DNA of 50,274 bases from Clostridiales bacterium (GTDB taxonomy: Bacteria; Bacillota; Clostridia; Lachnospirales; Lachnospiraceae): positions 1 to 50,274 of the forward strand of contig JAQYAH010000080.1 in NCBI GenBank assembly GCA_029227635.1, written 5' to 3'. This document shows positions 34,501 through 42,270 of this stretch, piece after piece. The translations under genes were made by a program, and so were the position numbers. Position 1 is the first letter of the stretch; each line of letters opens with the position of its first letter. The notes under the pieces are model-generated. The model saw nothing but the letters and a program-made list of their open reading frames with translations. It was not told where the DNA came from and searched no databases.

Positions 34501-35796
34501 ATGAAGAAGATCCCTTTTGCAACAAAAGAAGAACTTGAAGCTATTGCAAAAGTTTACCCCACCCCTTTTCACATTTACGATGAGAAGGGAATCAGAGAGA
34601 ATGCCAAACGCGTGAATGAGGCTTTCTCATGGAACAAAGGATTTAAGGAGTACTTTGCGGTTAAGGCTACCCCTACCCCGGAACTGTTAAGAATCCTTTC
34701 AGAATACGGATGCGGATGCGACTGCTCCTCATTGACAGAGCTTATGTTATCGGAAGCCTGCGGAATCGACGGAGAGAATATCATGTTTTCCTCAAATGCA
34801 ACCCCGGCGGAAGAGTTTGTATATGCTAATAAGATTGGCGCAATTATCAACCTGGATGATTTTACCCATATCGATTTCCTTGAGAAGACTCTCGGATATC
34901 TTCCTGAGACTCTTTCATTAAGATTCAATCCCGGCGGAATGTTCGAGCTTAGCAACGGAATCATGGACAACCCCGGAGACGCCAAGTATGGACTGACCAA
35001 GGATCAGATCATCGAGGGCTACAGAATTCTCAAGGAGAAGGGGGTTAAACGTTTTGGTATTCATGCATTTCTTGCCAGCAACACTGTTACCAATGACTAC
35101 TATGCATCCCTTGCGGAAGTTCTCTTTAAGCTGGTAGTTGAGATCAAGGAGAAGGTGGGCGTTGAACTTTCCTTCGTCAATCTCTCCGGCGGTGTGGGTG
35201 TTGCTTATAAGCCGGACCAGAAACCCAATGACATCATGGTTATTGGAGATGAGGTAAGAAAGGTCTTTGAGAAGATCCTTGTGCCCAATGGTCTCGGAGA
35301 TATTGCAATCTTTACTGAGATGGGCAGATTCATGATGGGACCTTACGGCGCCCTTGTTACAAGAGCAATCCACCAGAAGCATATCTATAAAGAGTACATT
35401 GGATGTGATGCCTGTGCAGCAAATCTCATGAGACCTGCTATCTACGGTGCATATCACCACATTACCGTTTTAGGCAAAGAGGATGCCCCCTGTGATCATG
35501 TCTATGATGTTACCGGTTCGCTTTGCGAGAACAGCGATAAGTTTGCTATCGACAGAGAACTTCCCGAGATTGAGATCGGAGACCTCCTTTATATTCATGA
35601 TACAGGCGCTCATGGCTATTCCATGGGATACAACTATAATGGTAAGCTTCGTTCCGCGGAGATCCTTCTTCAGGAGGATCGCTCACCGAAACTCATAAGA
35701 AGAGCGGAGACGAAGATGGATTACTTTGCAACCTTTGATCAGGATCCTGTATTCGACAAGCTTAAGAGCATCGTCGAAGAAGAGGATTGCAAGTAG
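34501..35796 (+). CDS. lysA: diaminopimelate decarboxylase-like PLP enzyme
   Basis: LysA decarboxylates meso-diaminopimelate to lysine. The 431-residue fold III PLP enzyme has the PLP lysine K55 in Tyr-Phe-Ala-Val-Lys-Ala-Thr-Pro, the specificity-helix cysteine C305 in Cys-Asp-Ala-Cys-Ala, and the phosphate-binding Ser-Gly-Gly-Val-Gly stretch near 229. It diverges from classical LysA (for example Phe-Leu-Ala-Ser-Asn-Thr-Val where His-Ile-Gly-Ser is usual), matching the variant seen in Lachnospiraceae. Another carboxylated amino acid substrate is possible. It lies 18 bases after the rhomboid-like gene. Confidence 0.85.
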   Translation: MKKIPFATKEELEAIAKVYPTPFHIYDEKGIRENAKRVNEAFSWNKGFKEYFAVKATPTPELLRILSEYGCGCDCSSLTELMLSEACGIDGENIMFSSNATPAEEFVYANKIGAIINLDDFTHIDFLEKTLGYLPETLSLRFNPGGMFELSNGIMDNPGDAKYGLTKDQIIEGYRILKEKGVKRFGIHAFLASNTVTNDYYASLAEVLFKLVVEIKEKVGVELSFVNLSGGVGVAYKPDQKPNDIMVIGDEVRKVFEKILVPNGLGDIAIFTEMGRFMMGPYGALVTRAIHQKHIYKEYIGCDACAANLMRPAIYGAYHHITVLGKEDAPCDHVYDVTGSLCENSDKFAIDRELPEIEIGDLLYIHDTGAHGYSMGYNYNGKLRSAEILLQEDRSPKLIRRAETKMDYFATFDQDPVFDKLKSIVEEEDCK

Positions 35797-35815
35797 TATT
35801 CAACTGTGATAATAT
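35787..35815 (+). promoter_or_regulatory. predicted promoter of tRNA-Leu, overlapping the lysA 3' end
   Basis: TTGCAA at 35787-35792, 17 bases, TAATAT at 35810-35815. Transcription would start near 35822, inside a hairpin. Confidence 0.55.
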
Positions 35816-35819
35816 ACTT

Positions 35820-35844
35820 TTGTTCGTGAGCATTTCACGAACAA
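35820..35844 (+). other. hairpin just upstream of tRNA-Leu
   Basis: TTGTTCGTGA (35820-35829) pairs perfectly with TCACGAACAA (35835-35844); the loop is GCATT. It ends three bases before the tRNA. It may guide 5' processing of the tRNA precursor or act as a weak lysA terminator. Confidence 0.6.
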
Positions 35845-35847
35845 TCA

Positions 35848-35929
35848 GCCGGTGTGGCGGAATTGGCAGACGCACCGCACTCAAAATGCGGCGAAGCAAT
35901 TCGTGCCGGTTCGAATCCGGCCACCGGCA
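35848..35929 (+). tRNA. tRNA-Leu, anticodon CAA
   Basis: The acceptor stem GCCGGTG pairs with CACCGGC and the discriminator is A at 35929. The anticodon arm is CCGCA-CTCAAAA-TGCGG with anticodon CAA. The long variable arm (GCGAAGCAATTCGT) and T arm GCCGGTTCGAATCCGGC fit a class II leucine tRNA. CCA is not encoded. Confidence 0.96.
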
Positions 35930-35938
35930 GTTATTTTG

Positions 35939-35974
35939 GACCTCTTATGTTATTAGAACATAGGAGGTCTTTTT
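35939..35974 (+). terminator. terminator of tRNA-Leu
   Basis: A 13-bp stem (35939-35951 with 35957-35969, one G-T) is followed by five T. Confidence 0.92.
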
Positions 35975-36065
35975 ATATCGATGAGCTAAAATTCAATTTT
36001 TGTCTATTTCTCACAATTGTACTAATTTTTAAAATGAATTTTTGTCATTAACGACTTGCAAACTC

Positions 36066-36094
36066 TTGAAATGTGTCTGAATTTTCTGTATAAT
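36066..36094 (+). promoter_or_regulatory. predicted promoter of the 147-residue membrane protein gene
   Basis: TTGAAA at 36066-36071, 17 bases, TATAAT at 36089-36094. GAGGTGA precedes the start codon. Confidence 0.75.
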
Positions 36095-36129
36095 TACATA
36101 AACTTTGTGTAACCATTTTGAGGTGAGTT

Positions 36130-36573
36130 ATGGACGACAAGGATCAGCAGAATAACAATGCTCCCCTTATTGATCTGGTGGAAGATATCAGTGATCTGGT
36201 GGAGGATATCGGAGATATTGCAGTTGATGTTGCGGAAGGTCTTTTTGTAGAGAGTGATCTTCCCAAAGACAGTAAGCGTATTAAACATGAGCATCTGGTG
36301 ATGAATGTCCGAAACATCGTTGTTTTTATTGCGCTTATCTTGTTTTTAGTATCCTTGTTTACAGAATTCAAGGTTCACCTTCTCAGAGGAGTAGGGTATA
36401 TTCTGGGTGCCGTGGCTTATTTCCTGGAGATAGTACTTTTATCTGACTTTTTCAGAACACAGGTGCATCACAAAGAAATGTTCATGGCCTACTGTTTCGG
36501 TCCTTTATATGTGCTGATGGGAATTGCATACCTCAAGGAATATTTTGAGGAGATTCAGCACCTTTTCATGTAA
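36130..36573 (+). CDS. small membrane protein with acidic N-terminal heptad repeat
   Basis: No family is recognised. The 147 residues begin with a polar stretch, then three near-identical acidic seven-residue units from about residue 14 (Asp-Leu-Val-Glu-Asp-Ile-Ser, Asp-Leu-Val-Glu-Asp-Ile-Gly, Asp-Ile-Ala-Val-Asp-Val-Ala) that would make an amphipathic helix. Three membrane segments follow (about 62-82, 88-108, 116-134), and the protein ends shortly after. It is transcribed alone, with a good promoter and a terminator. Confidence 0.78.
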   Translation: MDDKDQQNNNAPLIDLVEDISDLVEDIGDIAVDVAEGLFVESDLPKDSKRIKHEHLVMNVRNIVVFIALILFLVSLFTEFKVHLLRGVGYILGAVAYFLEIVLLSDFFRTQVHHKEMFMAYCFGPLYVLMGIAYLKEYFEEIQHLFM

Positions 36574-36599
36574 CAACAGAACAAATAGTGAACACATTT

Positions 36600-36633
36600 A
36601 AGATAAGCAGAAGTTTTTTTGCTTATCTTTTTT
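36600..36633 (+). terminator. terminator of the small membrane protein gene
   Basis: AGATAAGC (36601-36608) pairs with GCTTATCT (36621-36628), extended one base on each side, followed by T to 36633. Confidence 0.85.
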
Positions 36634-36640
36634 GTTTAGC

Positions 36641-36724
36641 GACGAGCCAAGGTCCGGGCAGAATCCGGACTTTGGCGACCGCATACAATCTCAGAACGTG
36701 CCCATCGGGCACTTCTGATGATTG
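36641..36724 (+). repeat. structured intergenic repeat, copy 3 (before polA)
   Basis: This is the best-paired copy. Hairpin A (36647-36675) is an 11-bp stem of CCAAGGTCCGG with CCGGACTTTGG and a seven-base loop. Hairpin B (36687-36724) stacks CAATC/GATTG, TCAGAA/TTCTGA and GTGCCC/GGGCAC around loop ATC, with one unpaired base on each side. It starts seven bases after the preceding terminator T-run. The following stretch to polA (36725-36862) holds little except a weak promoter candidate. Confidence 0.88.
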
Positions 36725-36827
36725 ATTGTCTTTGAGTTGAATCAAGACATGTCGAAAACCTGGTGTCTTTTTCGATAAATGAATTTGGCTTATGGTACTT
36801 ATGATAGAATTTTTTGTGCCTTAGAGA

Positions 36828-36833
36828 TATAAT
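36828..36833 (+). promoter_or_regulatory. possible -10 box of polA
   Basis: TATAAT lies 29 bases before the polA start codon. The best -35 at 17 bases (TAGAAT, 36805-36810) is poor, so confidence is low. Confidence 0.3.
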
Positions 36834-36862
36834 AAACAGGAGATTTTTCAGAGAGGTATATT

Positions 36863-39484
36863 ATGTCAGCAAAACTCGTTTTAATCGATGGACACAGCAT
36901 TATTCACCGGGCATTTTATGGGATTCCGGATCTTACAAACAGCGAGGGGATCCATACTAATGCGGTGTATGGCTTTTTGAATATTCTTTTTAAGGTACTG
37001 GAGGAGGAGAAGCCGGACTATCTCACGGTTGCTTTTGATGTTCACGCACCTACTTTCAGACATGAAATGTTTAAGGAGTATAAGGGCACCAGAAAGCCCA
37101 TGCCGGAGGAATTAAGGGGGCAGGTTCCCCTACTCAAGGAAGTACTGATGGCGATGGGTATAACTGTGATTGAGAAGGCAGGTCTTGAGGCGGATGATCT
37201 TATTGGAACTCTTTCCCACAGATACAGTGAGATGGGGCTCAAGGTGACTGTAGTGTCCGGTGACAGGGACCTGCTTCAGCTCGCCACCGGAGATGTGCTC
37301 ATTCGAATTCCCAAGACTAAAGGGGGCAAGACTGTCATTGAGGACTACGATGACAAGGGTGTCATGGAACTCTACGGAGTCACCCCAAGGCAGTTCATTG
37401 ATGTTAAGGCGCTGATGGGAGATGCCTCCGATAATATTCCGGGAGTTCCGGGGATAGGAGAGAAAACAGCGGTTAAGATCATCACCGAGTTTGGAGACCT
37501 GGAAAATGCCATTGCAAATGTGGAACGGATCAAACCTCCCAGAGCTTCGAAGAACCTGGGGGAGAACATAGAACTTGCAAGACTCAGCAGGAAGCTTGCA
37601 GAAATCGAGATCAATGCTGATCTGTACCATGATCTTAAGAGTTCGGAGATAGGAAACATTTACACCCATGAAGCTTATGAAGTTTTTAAGCGTCTGGGAT
37701 TTAAGAATTTTCTGTCCAGATTTGATTTTAGTGCCGGGGACGTGACTCAGGACACGGAAATCGTGGTGATTTCCGGGGCTTCTGAGTTGAGAAGTATTCT
37801 GGCAGGAACCAATAAAGAAGCCGGATTTGTAATTCTTGGGGATGAGACCTGTGTGTGTCTTTCCATGGCTTTTGAGGACATCCGGGTATTTGCTGACTTG
37901 AGAGATGAGAAAAAGGCCGGAGAGATTCTCTCGGTATTATCAGAGGATCTAAAGACCCGTAGAAGCTATACTTTTGATCTTAAGGAACAGTTATTCTACT
38001 GTGATTTCTCTGAGGAGAACCTTCCCAATGATCTTATCATTGGGGCTTATCTGTGCAATCCTTTGAAGAGCGACTACTCAGCGGATGATATTTCTGTGGA
38101 GTATCTGAATAATTCAATGCCCTCATATAAAGAGCTTTTTAACAAGTTGTCTGTCAGGGAGGCTTTTGAAAAAGATCCGGATGATCTCAGAGCTTATGGG
38201 GTAAAGGCAGCGGAGTGTGCACTTTTAGCCGGAAACCCTGTTCTTAATAAGATTGATGAGCTGGGTATGGGAGAACTCTATAAAGAGATAGAGCTTCCGC
38301 TGGTTCCGGTATTGTTTAGAATGGAGAAGAGCGGAATCTATGTTGCCCGGGAGGAACTTAAGGAGTATGGAGAGAAGCTCTCTGAGGGAATAGATAAGCT
38401 GGAGCAGAGCATCTTCCTGCAGGCGGGAGAAGAGTTTAACATCAATTCTCCGAAGCAGTTGGGAGTTATCCTGTTCGAGAAGCTTGGAATGCCTTCCGGC
38501 AAAAAGACCAAAACCGGATACTCCACAGCGGCAGGAGTTCTGGAAAAGCTGGCGGAAGACTATCCTTTGGTAAATGACATCTTAAACTACAGACAGCTTA
38601 CCAAACTCAAGTCAACTTATGCCGACGGTCTCGCAGCCTTCATTAAAGCTGACGGCCGTATACACTGTAAGTTCCATCAGACCATCACTGCAACGGGACG
38701 GATAAGCAGCACTGAGCCAAACATGCAGAACATTCCAATCCGTATGGAGTTGGGACGGCTGATCCGCAAAGTATTTATTCCGCAGGAAGGATTTGTGTTT
38801 GTGGACGCAGACTACTCCCAGGCGGAACTTCGAATAATGGCTTCTATGTCCGGGGATGAGGAATTGATTTCAGCGTATAACACAGGAAAAGATATTCACC
38901 GGATCACAGCTTCTCAGGTCTTTGGCGTGCCTTTTGAGGAAGTTGATGACACTATGCGTCGAAATGCCAAAGCGGTAAACTTTGGAATTATCTACGGCCA
39001 GAGTAGTTTCGGGCTCAGCCAGGGCCTTAGTATCACAAGGAAAGAGGCAGATCAGTATATCAAGTCGTATTTCAAGACTTACCCTAAAGTCAAGGCTTAC
39101 CTGGATGAGACGGTGGCTTTTGCAAAGGAAAATGGTTATGTCAAGACTATGTTCGGACGTATAAGACCGATTCCTGAGCTTTCCTCCGGAAACTTTATGC
39201 AGAGATCATTTGGAGAGAGGGTTGCCATGAATTCCCCCATTCAGGGAACTGCCGCCGACATTATGAAGGTTGCAATGATAAAAGCCGACAAAATGATCAG
39301 GGAGAAAAACCTGAAATCCCGGATATTGCTTCAGGTTCATGATGAACTTCTGGTGGAGACTGCCAGGGATGAAGTGTATATTGTAAAAGATATCCTGGAG
39401 GAAGCCATGGGTAAGGCTGTAATCTTAAGAGTACCCCTTTTGGTGGATGCCCACGAAGGCGATAACTGGATGGAGGCCAAATAA
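36863..39484 (+). CDS. polA: DNA polymerase I
   Basis: Pol I fills gaps and removes primers in replication and repair. The 873-residue protein has an N-terminal 5'-3' exonuclease (about 1-290), a middle domain (about 300-470) and a family A polymerase (about 480-873). Motif A is Asp-Tyr-Ser-Gln-Ala-Glu-Leu-Arg with D650, motif B has K703 in Arg-Asn-Ala-Lys-Ala-Val-Asn-Phe-Gly, and motif C is His-Asp-Glu with D827. The Asp-x-Glu of the 3'-5' proofreading site is not found in the middle domain, so proofreading is probably lost, as in Bacillus. coaE overlaps its stop by one base. Confidence 0.97.
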   Translation: MSAKLVLIDGHSIIHRAFYGIPDLTNSEGIHTNAVYGFLNILFKVLEEEKPDYLTVAFDVHAPTFRHEMFKEYKGTRKPMPEELRGQVPLLKEVLMAMGITVIEKAGLEADDLIGTLSHRYSEMGLKVTVVSGDRDLLQLATGDVLIRIPKTKGGKTVIEDYDDKGVMELYGVTPRQFIDVKALMGDASDNIPGVPGIGEKTAVKIITEFGDLENAIANVERIKPPRASKNLGENIELARLSRKLAEIEINADLYHDLKSSEIGNIYTHEAYEVFKRLGFKNFLSRFDFSAGDVTQDTEIVVISGASELRSILAGTNKEAGFVILGDETCVCLSMAFEDIRVFADLRDEKKAGEILSVLSEDLKTRRSYTFDLKEQLFYCDFSEENLPNDLIIGAYLCNPLKSDYSADDISVEYLNNSMPSYKELFNKLSVREAFEKDPDDLRAYGVKAAECALLAGNPVLNKIDELGMGELYKEIELPLVPVLFRMEKSGIYVAREELKEYGEKLSEGIDKLEQSIFLQAGEEFNINSPKQLGVILFEKLGMPSGKKTKTGYSTAAGVLEKLAEDYPLVNDILNYRQLTKLKSTYADGLAAFIKADGRIHCKFHQTITATGRISSTEPNMQNIPIRMELGRLIRKVFIPQEGFVFVDADYSQAELRIMASMSGDEELISAYNTGKDIHRITASQVFGVPFEEVDDTMRRNAKAVNFGIIYGQSSFGLSQGLSITRKEADQYIKSYFKTYPKVKAYLDETVAFAKENGYVKTMFGRIRPIPELSSGNFMQRSFGERVAMNSPIQGTAADIMKVAMIKADKMIREKNLKSRILLQVHDELLVETARDEVYIVKDILEEAMGKAVILRVPLLVDAHEGDNWMEAK

Positions 39485-40083
39485 TGAAGGTCATTGGAAT
39501 CACTGGCGGTGTAGGCTGCGGCAAAAGCCTGGTCCTTGCACTTCTTCGGGAGAAATTCGGATTCATATGCGTGGAAGCGGATCTGGTAGCAAAAGAGATT
39601 CAGGAACCGGGAGGTTCCTGCTATGAAGAGAGTGTTAAGCTTCTTGGTCGGGACATACTGGAACCGGACGGAACCATATGTCGAAAGTTGATGGCAGAAC
39701 GGATATTTGGGGATGACGTTCTGAGAGAAAAAGTAAACAGCATTGTTCACCCCGGAGTGATCAGTGAAATTAAACGCAAAGTGGAGACCGCTGAAGTGAA
39801 TGGTGCCGAATTCATCTTCGTGGAGGCTGCATTATTGCTGGAATCAGGGCTATCCGGAATTTGTCAGGAAGTGTGGTATGTGAGCTGTGATTACGAAGTT
39901 AGAGTTAAAAGACTAATGGAGAACAGGGGTTATGAGAGATCAAAGACTGATGCCATAATACGCTCTCAGAAAAGTGATGCTTTTTTCAGAGAGAACTGTG
40001 ATGAAGTGATCGATAACAGCGGAAGCTATGAAGAGCTTGAGGAAGCTGTAACAGACAAAATCAGGAAGTTGAGAAACAGATAA
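39484..40083 (+). CDS. coaE: dephospho-CoA kinase
   Basis: CoaE phosphorylates dephospho-CoA, the last step of coenzyme A synthesis. The 199-residue protein has the P-loop Gly-Gly-Val-Gly-Cys-Gly-Lys-Ser at residues 8-15, Glu-Ala-Asp near 31 and Val-Glu-Ala-Ala-Leu-Leu-Leu-Glu-Ser-Gly. It starts inside the polA stop (TAATG), so translation is coupled. The polA-coaE pair is common in Firmicutes. Confidence 0.95.
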   Translation: MKVIGITGGVGCGKSLVLALLREKFGFICVEADLVAKEIQEPGGSCYEESVKLLGRDILEPDGTICRKLMAERIFGDDVLREKVNSIVHPGVISEIKRKVETAEVNGAEFIFVEAALLLESGLSGICQEVWYVSCDYEVRVKRLMENRGYERSKTDAIIRSQKSDAFFRENCDEVIDNSGSYEELEEAVTDKIRKLRNR

Positions 40084-40091
40084 GGAAAAAT

Positions 40092-40889
40092 ATGGAAATA
40101 TGTAGTATTGCCAGCGGCAGCAGCGGCAATTGTATTTATGTAGGAAATGACAACACCCACATTCTGGTGGATACGGGAATCAGTAAAAAGAGAGTGGTGG
40201 AAGGGCTTCATCAAATCGGAATCAAGCCGGAGGAGATAGATGCGGTACTGATTACCCATGAGCATTCTGACCACATTCAGGGCCTGGGAGTTTTTTGCAG
40301 AAAGTATGGAACAAAAGTATATGCCACAAAAGGAACTGCTTTTGCCATCGAAAACTGCAAAAGCCTTGGCAAACTTCCGGAGGGCCTCATAGAAACTGTG
40401 TCCTACGGAGAAGATTTTCTTGTAGGGGATATCAATGTACATCCAATTCAGATATCTCACGATGCGGCAGAGCCTACCGCCTACCGGTTTGAAAATGGAG
40501 ATCAGAAGACGGCGGTTATGACTGACCTGGGATATTTCGATGACAGGATAGTAAAAGAGCTTCAGAATCTGGATGGGATACTCCTTGAGGCTAACCACGA
40601 TGTGTGTATGCTTCAGGTTGGACCTTATCCATATCCTCTGAAACAACGTATTCTGGGTAATCGAGGGCATCTGTCCAATGAGAATTCGGGAAGACTTCTT
40701 GATCGGATCCTCCACGATAACATGAAGCAGATTATTCTCGGTCACCTGAGCAAGGAGAACAATCTGCCGGAGTTGGCTTTTGAGACAGTAAAGCTGGAAA
40801 TCACTCTGGGTAATTCAGAGTACAAGGGCACAGACTTTCCCATATCTGTAGCCAGAAGGGACACCTGTTCCCCGCTTGTCACATTATGA
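40092..40889 (+). CDS. MBL-fold metallo-hydrolase, WalJ/YycJ family
   Basis: The 265-residue protein is a metallo-beta-lactamase-fold enzyme with the metal motif His56-x-His58-x-Asp60-His61 and the N-terminal Ser-Gly-Ser-Ser-Gly-Asn-Cys typical of YycJ/WalJ. In low-GC Gram-positives WalJ is linked to coordinating DNA replication with cell-wall and division control and is usually beside walRK; here it is downstream of polA-coaE, so a DNA exonuclease-like role is a reasonable guess. It overlaps the convergent tmcAL gene by 11 bases. Confidence 0.88.
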   Translation: MEICSIASGSSGNCIYVGNDNTHILVDTGISKKRVVEGLHQIGIKPEEIDAVLITHEHSDHIQGLGVFCRKYGTKVYATKGTAFAIENCKSLGKLPEGLIETVSYGEDFLVGDINVHPIQISHDAAEPTAYRFENGDQKTAVMTDLGYFDDRIVKELQNLDGILLEANHDVCMLQVGPYPYPLKQRILGNRGHLSNENSGRLLDRILHDNMKQIILGHLSKENNLPELAFETVKLEITLGNSEYKGTDFPISVARRDTCSPLVTL

Positions 40890-42141
40890 TAGTCGGTTCA
40901 CTGAAATCGTGGACAAAGGGAATGTGGTATTTCTTTGACGAAATATTTTTATAAACTGATGAGGCATTCAGGGAGAGATCCAGGGATGCCTTTTCCTGTT
41001 CTGTGAGGGAGTCATAATCCCCACGCCCGGTAATAAGCTTAACAGCGGAACGGCGTTTTATCTCGGCAAAAAGAGGGACAGCGCTTTTTCTAAATCCCAG
41101 GACTCTGGGGGTTTTAAGAGCATTAAGCGCTTTATCCCGGCTCCCTTTAGGAGAATCCAGTCGGAATACATAATCTTTAGTTATACCGGTCAGAATGTGA
41201 ATCAGGCACCGGCTGATGCGATTTCTTGTGTAAGCTTTGTTTTTCAAAAGGTCAGTGAAAGCACTCACTGAGGTGAACTCGTTTCTGTTGTTGCAGATCC
41301 TACGGGCGAGATCCTCGTCGATCTCCGCATAAGCCATTAGATCAGAGTAATCACTGAACATGATCCGATCATGCAAAAGAGCTGAAAAGTCATCTGCTTC
41401 TACAGGCCAGGACACAGGATCCCTAAAGAGCAAAGGCTTTAACTTGCTCGGAATAAGCCCATCAAAGAGCTTCGGATCAGGTGCTGAACCTTCCCGGCTA
41501 TTGCAGTATATAAGCCTTCTGATGGCGGAGGCACTGGGATACTCTGAAGAGATACTGGTTTCGTTGTAGCCGTCGCCTATCCGGGTTATGGGAGAAGGTA
41601 TGATGGAAGAGTTGAAGTATTTGAGTGCTTTTATGTACTCGATTCCAAGAATATTGTTGGGTGCTCGAAGGAAAGAAGACACTTCTTGATCCTCAATAAG
41701 TTTAACAAGAGCCTGTTCTCTGGCAGCTGGAAAAGAAAGGCCTTTCCTGAGACCTTCGGAAAGCAAACGGGTATACTCCTTCGGCTCCTGAAGTAGCAAC
41801 TCAGATATTCTCTCAAACAGAGAAAGATTTGTGTCTTCGGCTCCGAAGACCAGGTTATCCACCACGTTAAGAGAATCAAGAAGGGCGACGCCTCCAAAAG
41901 CAAAGCCTTCTGCACTGGCGGTAGAATACTGTACCGGAAGCTCAAGAACCAGATCGGCACCGGCTATTAGGGCACACTCGGTGCGGATCCTCTTACTCAT
42001 GATTGCAGGCTCACCCCGCTGAACAAAGTCTCCGCTCATTACCACAATAACCTGATCATATTCATTTCGAACCTGCTCCATCAGGTATCCATGACCGTTA
42101 TGAAAGGGATTAAATTCAGCGATAACACCGCAGATCTTCAC
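40879..42141 (-). CDS. tmcAL: tRNA(Met) cytidine acetate ligase TmcAL
   Basis: TmcAL (YlbM) activates acetate with ATP and forms N4-acetylcytidine at the wobble base of elongator tRNA-Met. The 420-residue protein starts with the nucleotidyltransferase signature Glu-Phe-Asn-Pro-Phe-His-Asn-Gly-His (H14, H17), followed by Met-Ser-Gly-Asp-Phe-Val-Gln-Arg-Gly and Glu-Leu-Pro-Val-Gln-Tyr. GGAGGTGAAG precedes the ATG. It is divergent from acetate kinase, which fits its use of acetate. Confidence 0.94.
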   Translation of the reverse strand: MKICGVIAEFNPFHNGHGYLMEQVRNEYDQVIVVMSGDFVQRGEPAIMSKRIRTECALIAGADLVLELPVQYSTASAEGFAFGGVALLDSLNVVDNLVFGAEDTNLSLFERISELLLQEPKEYTRLLSEGLRKGLSFPAAREQALVKLIEDQEVSSFLRAPNNILGIEYIKALKYFNSSIIPSPITRIGDGYNETSISSEYPSASAIRRLIYCNSREGSAPDPKLFDGLIPSKLKPLLFRDPVSWPVEADDFSALLHDRIMFSDYSDLMAYAEIDEDLARRICNNRNEFTSVSAFTDLLKNKAYTRNRISRCLIHILTGITKDYVFRLDSPKGSRDKALNALKTPRVLGFRKSAVPLFAEIKRRSAVKLITGRGDYDSLTEQEKASLDLSLNASSVYKNISSKKYHIPFVHDFSEPTIIM

Positions 42142-42171
42142 CTCCGGTTCCTCCTATTCACAGTTTTGTAC

Positions 42172-42200
42172 ATAATATCATCCATTGAAATCCATTGCAA
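42172..42200 (-). promoter_or_regulatory. predicted promoter of tmcAL
   Basis: On the minus strand: TTGCAA (42200-42195), 17 bases, TATTAT (42177-42172). The -35 hexamer is its own reverse complement and is shared with the ackA promoter. Confidence 0.65.
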
Positions 42201-42223
42201 GAATGAGCATTTCGGATTATAAT
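42195..42223 (+). promoter_or_regulatory. predicted promoter of ackA
   Basis: TTGCAA at 42195-42200, 17 bases, TATAAT at 42218-42223, 47 bases before the start codon. It shares its -35 hexamer with tmcAL. Confidence 0.72.
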
Positions 42224-42270
42224 ATCAGTGGTTTTTTGTCAAATCAATATTCATTACAGGAGAGATCAAA

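Noticed and set aside
35854-36051. 65-codon open frame over tRNA-Leu and its terminator
   Set aside because: It reads through a clear tRNA and hairpin terminator and has no ribosome binding site.
36678-36690. TACAAT inside the structured repeat as a -10 box
   Set aside because: It is conserved in all three copies but no -35-like hexamer lies 16-18 bases upstream, and pairing explains part of its conservation.
12794-36724. The three repeats as a CRISPR array
   Set aside because: Copies are kilobases apart, have no regular spacers and no cas genes are present.
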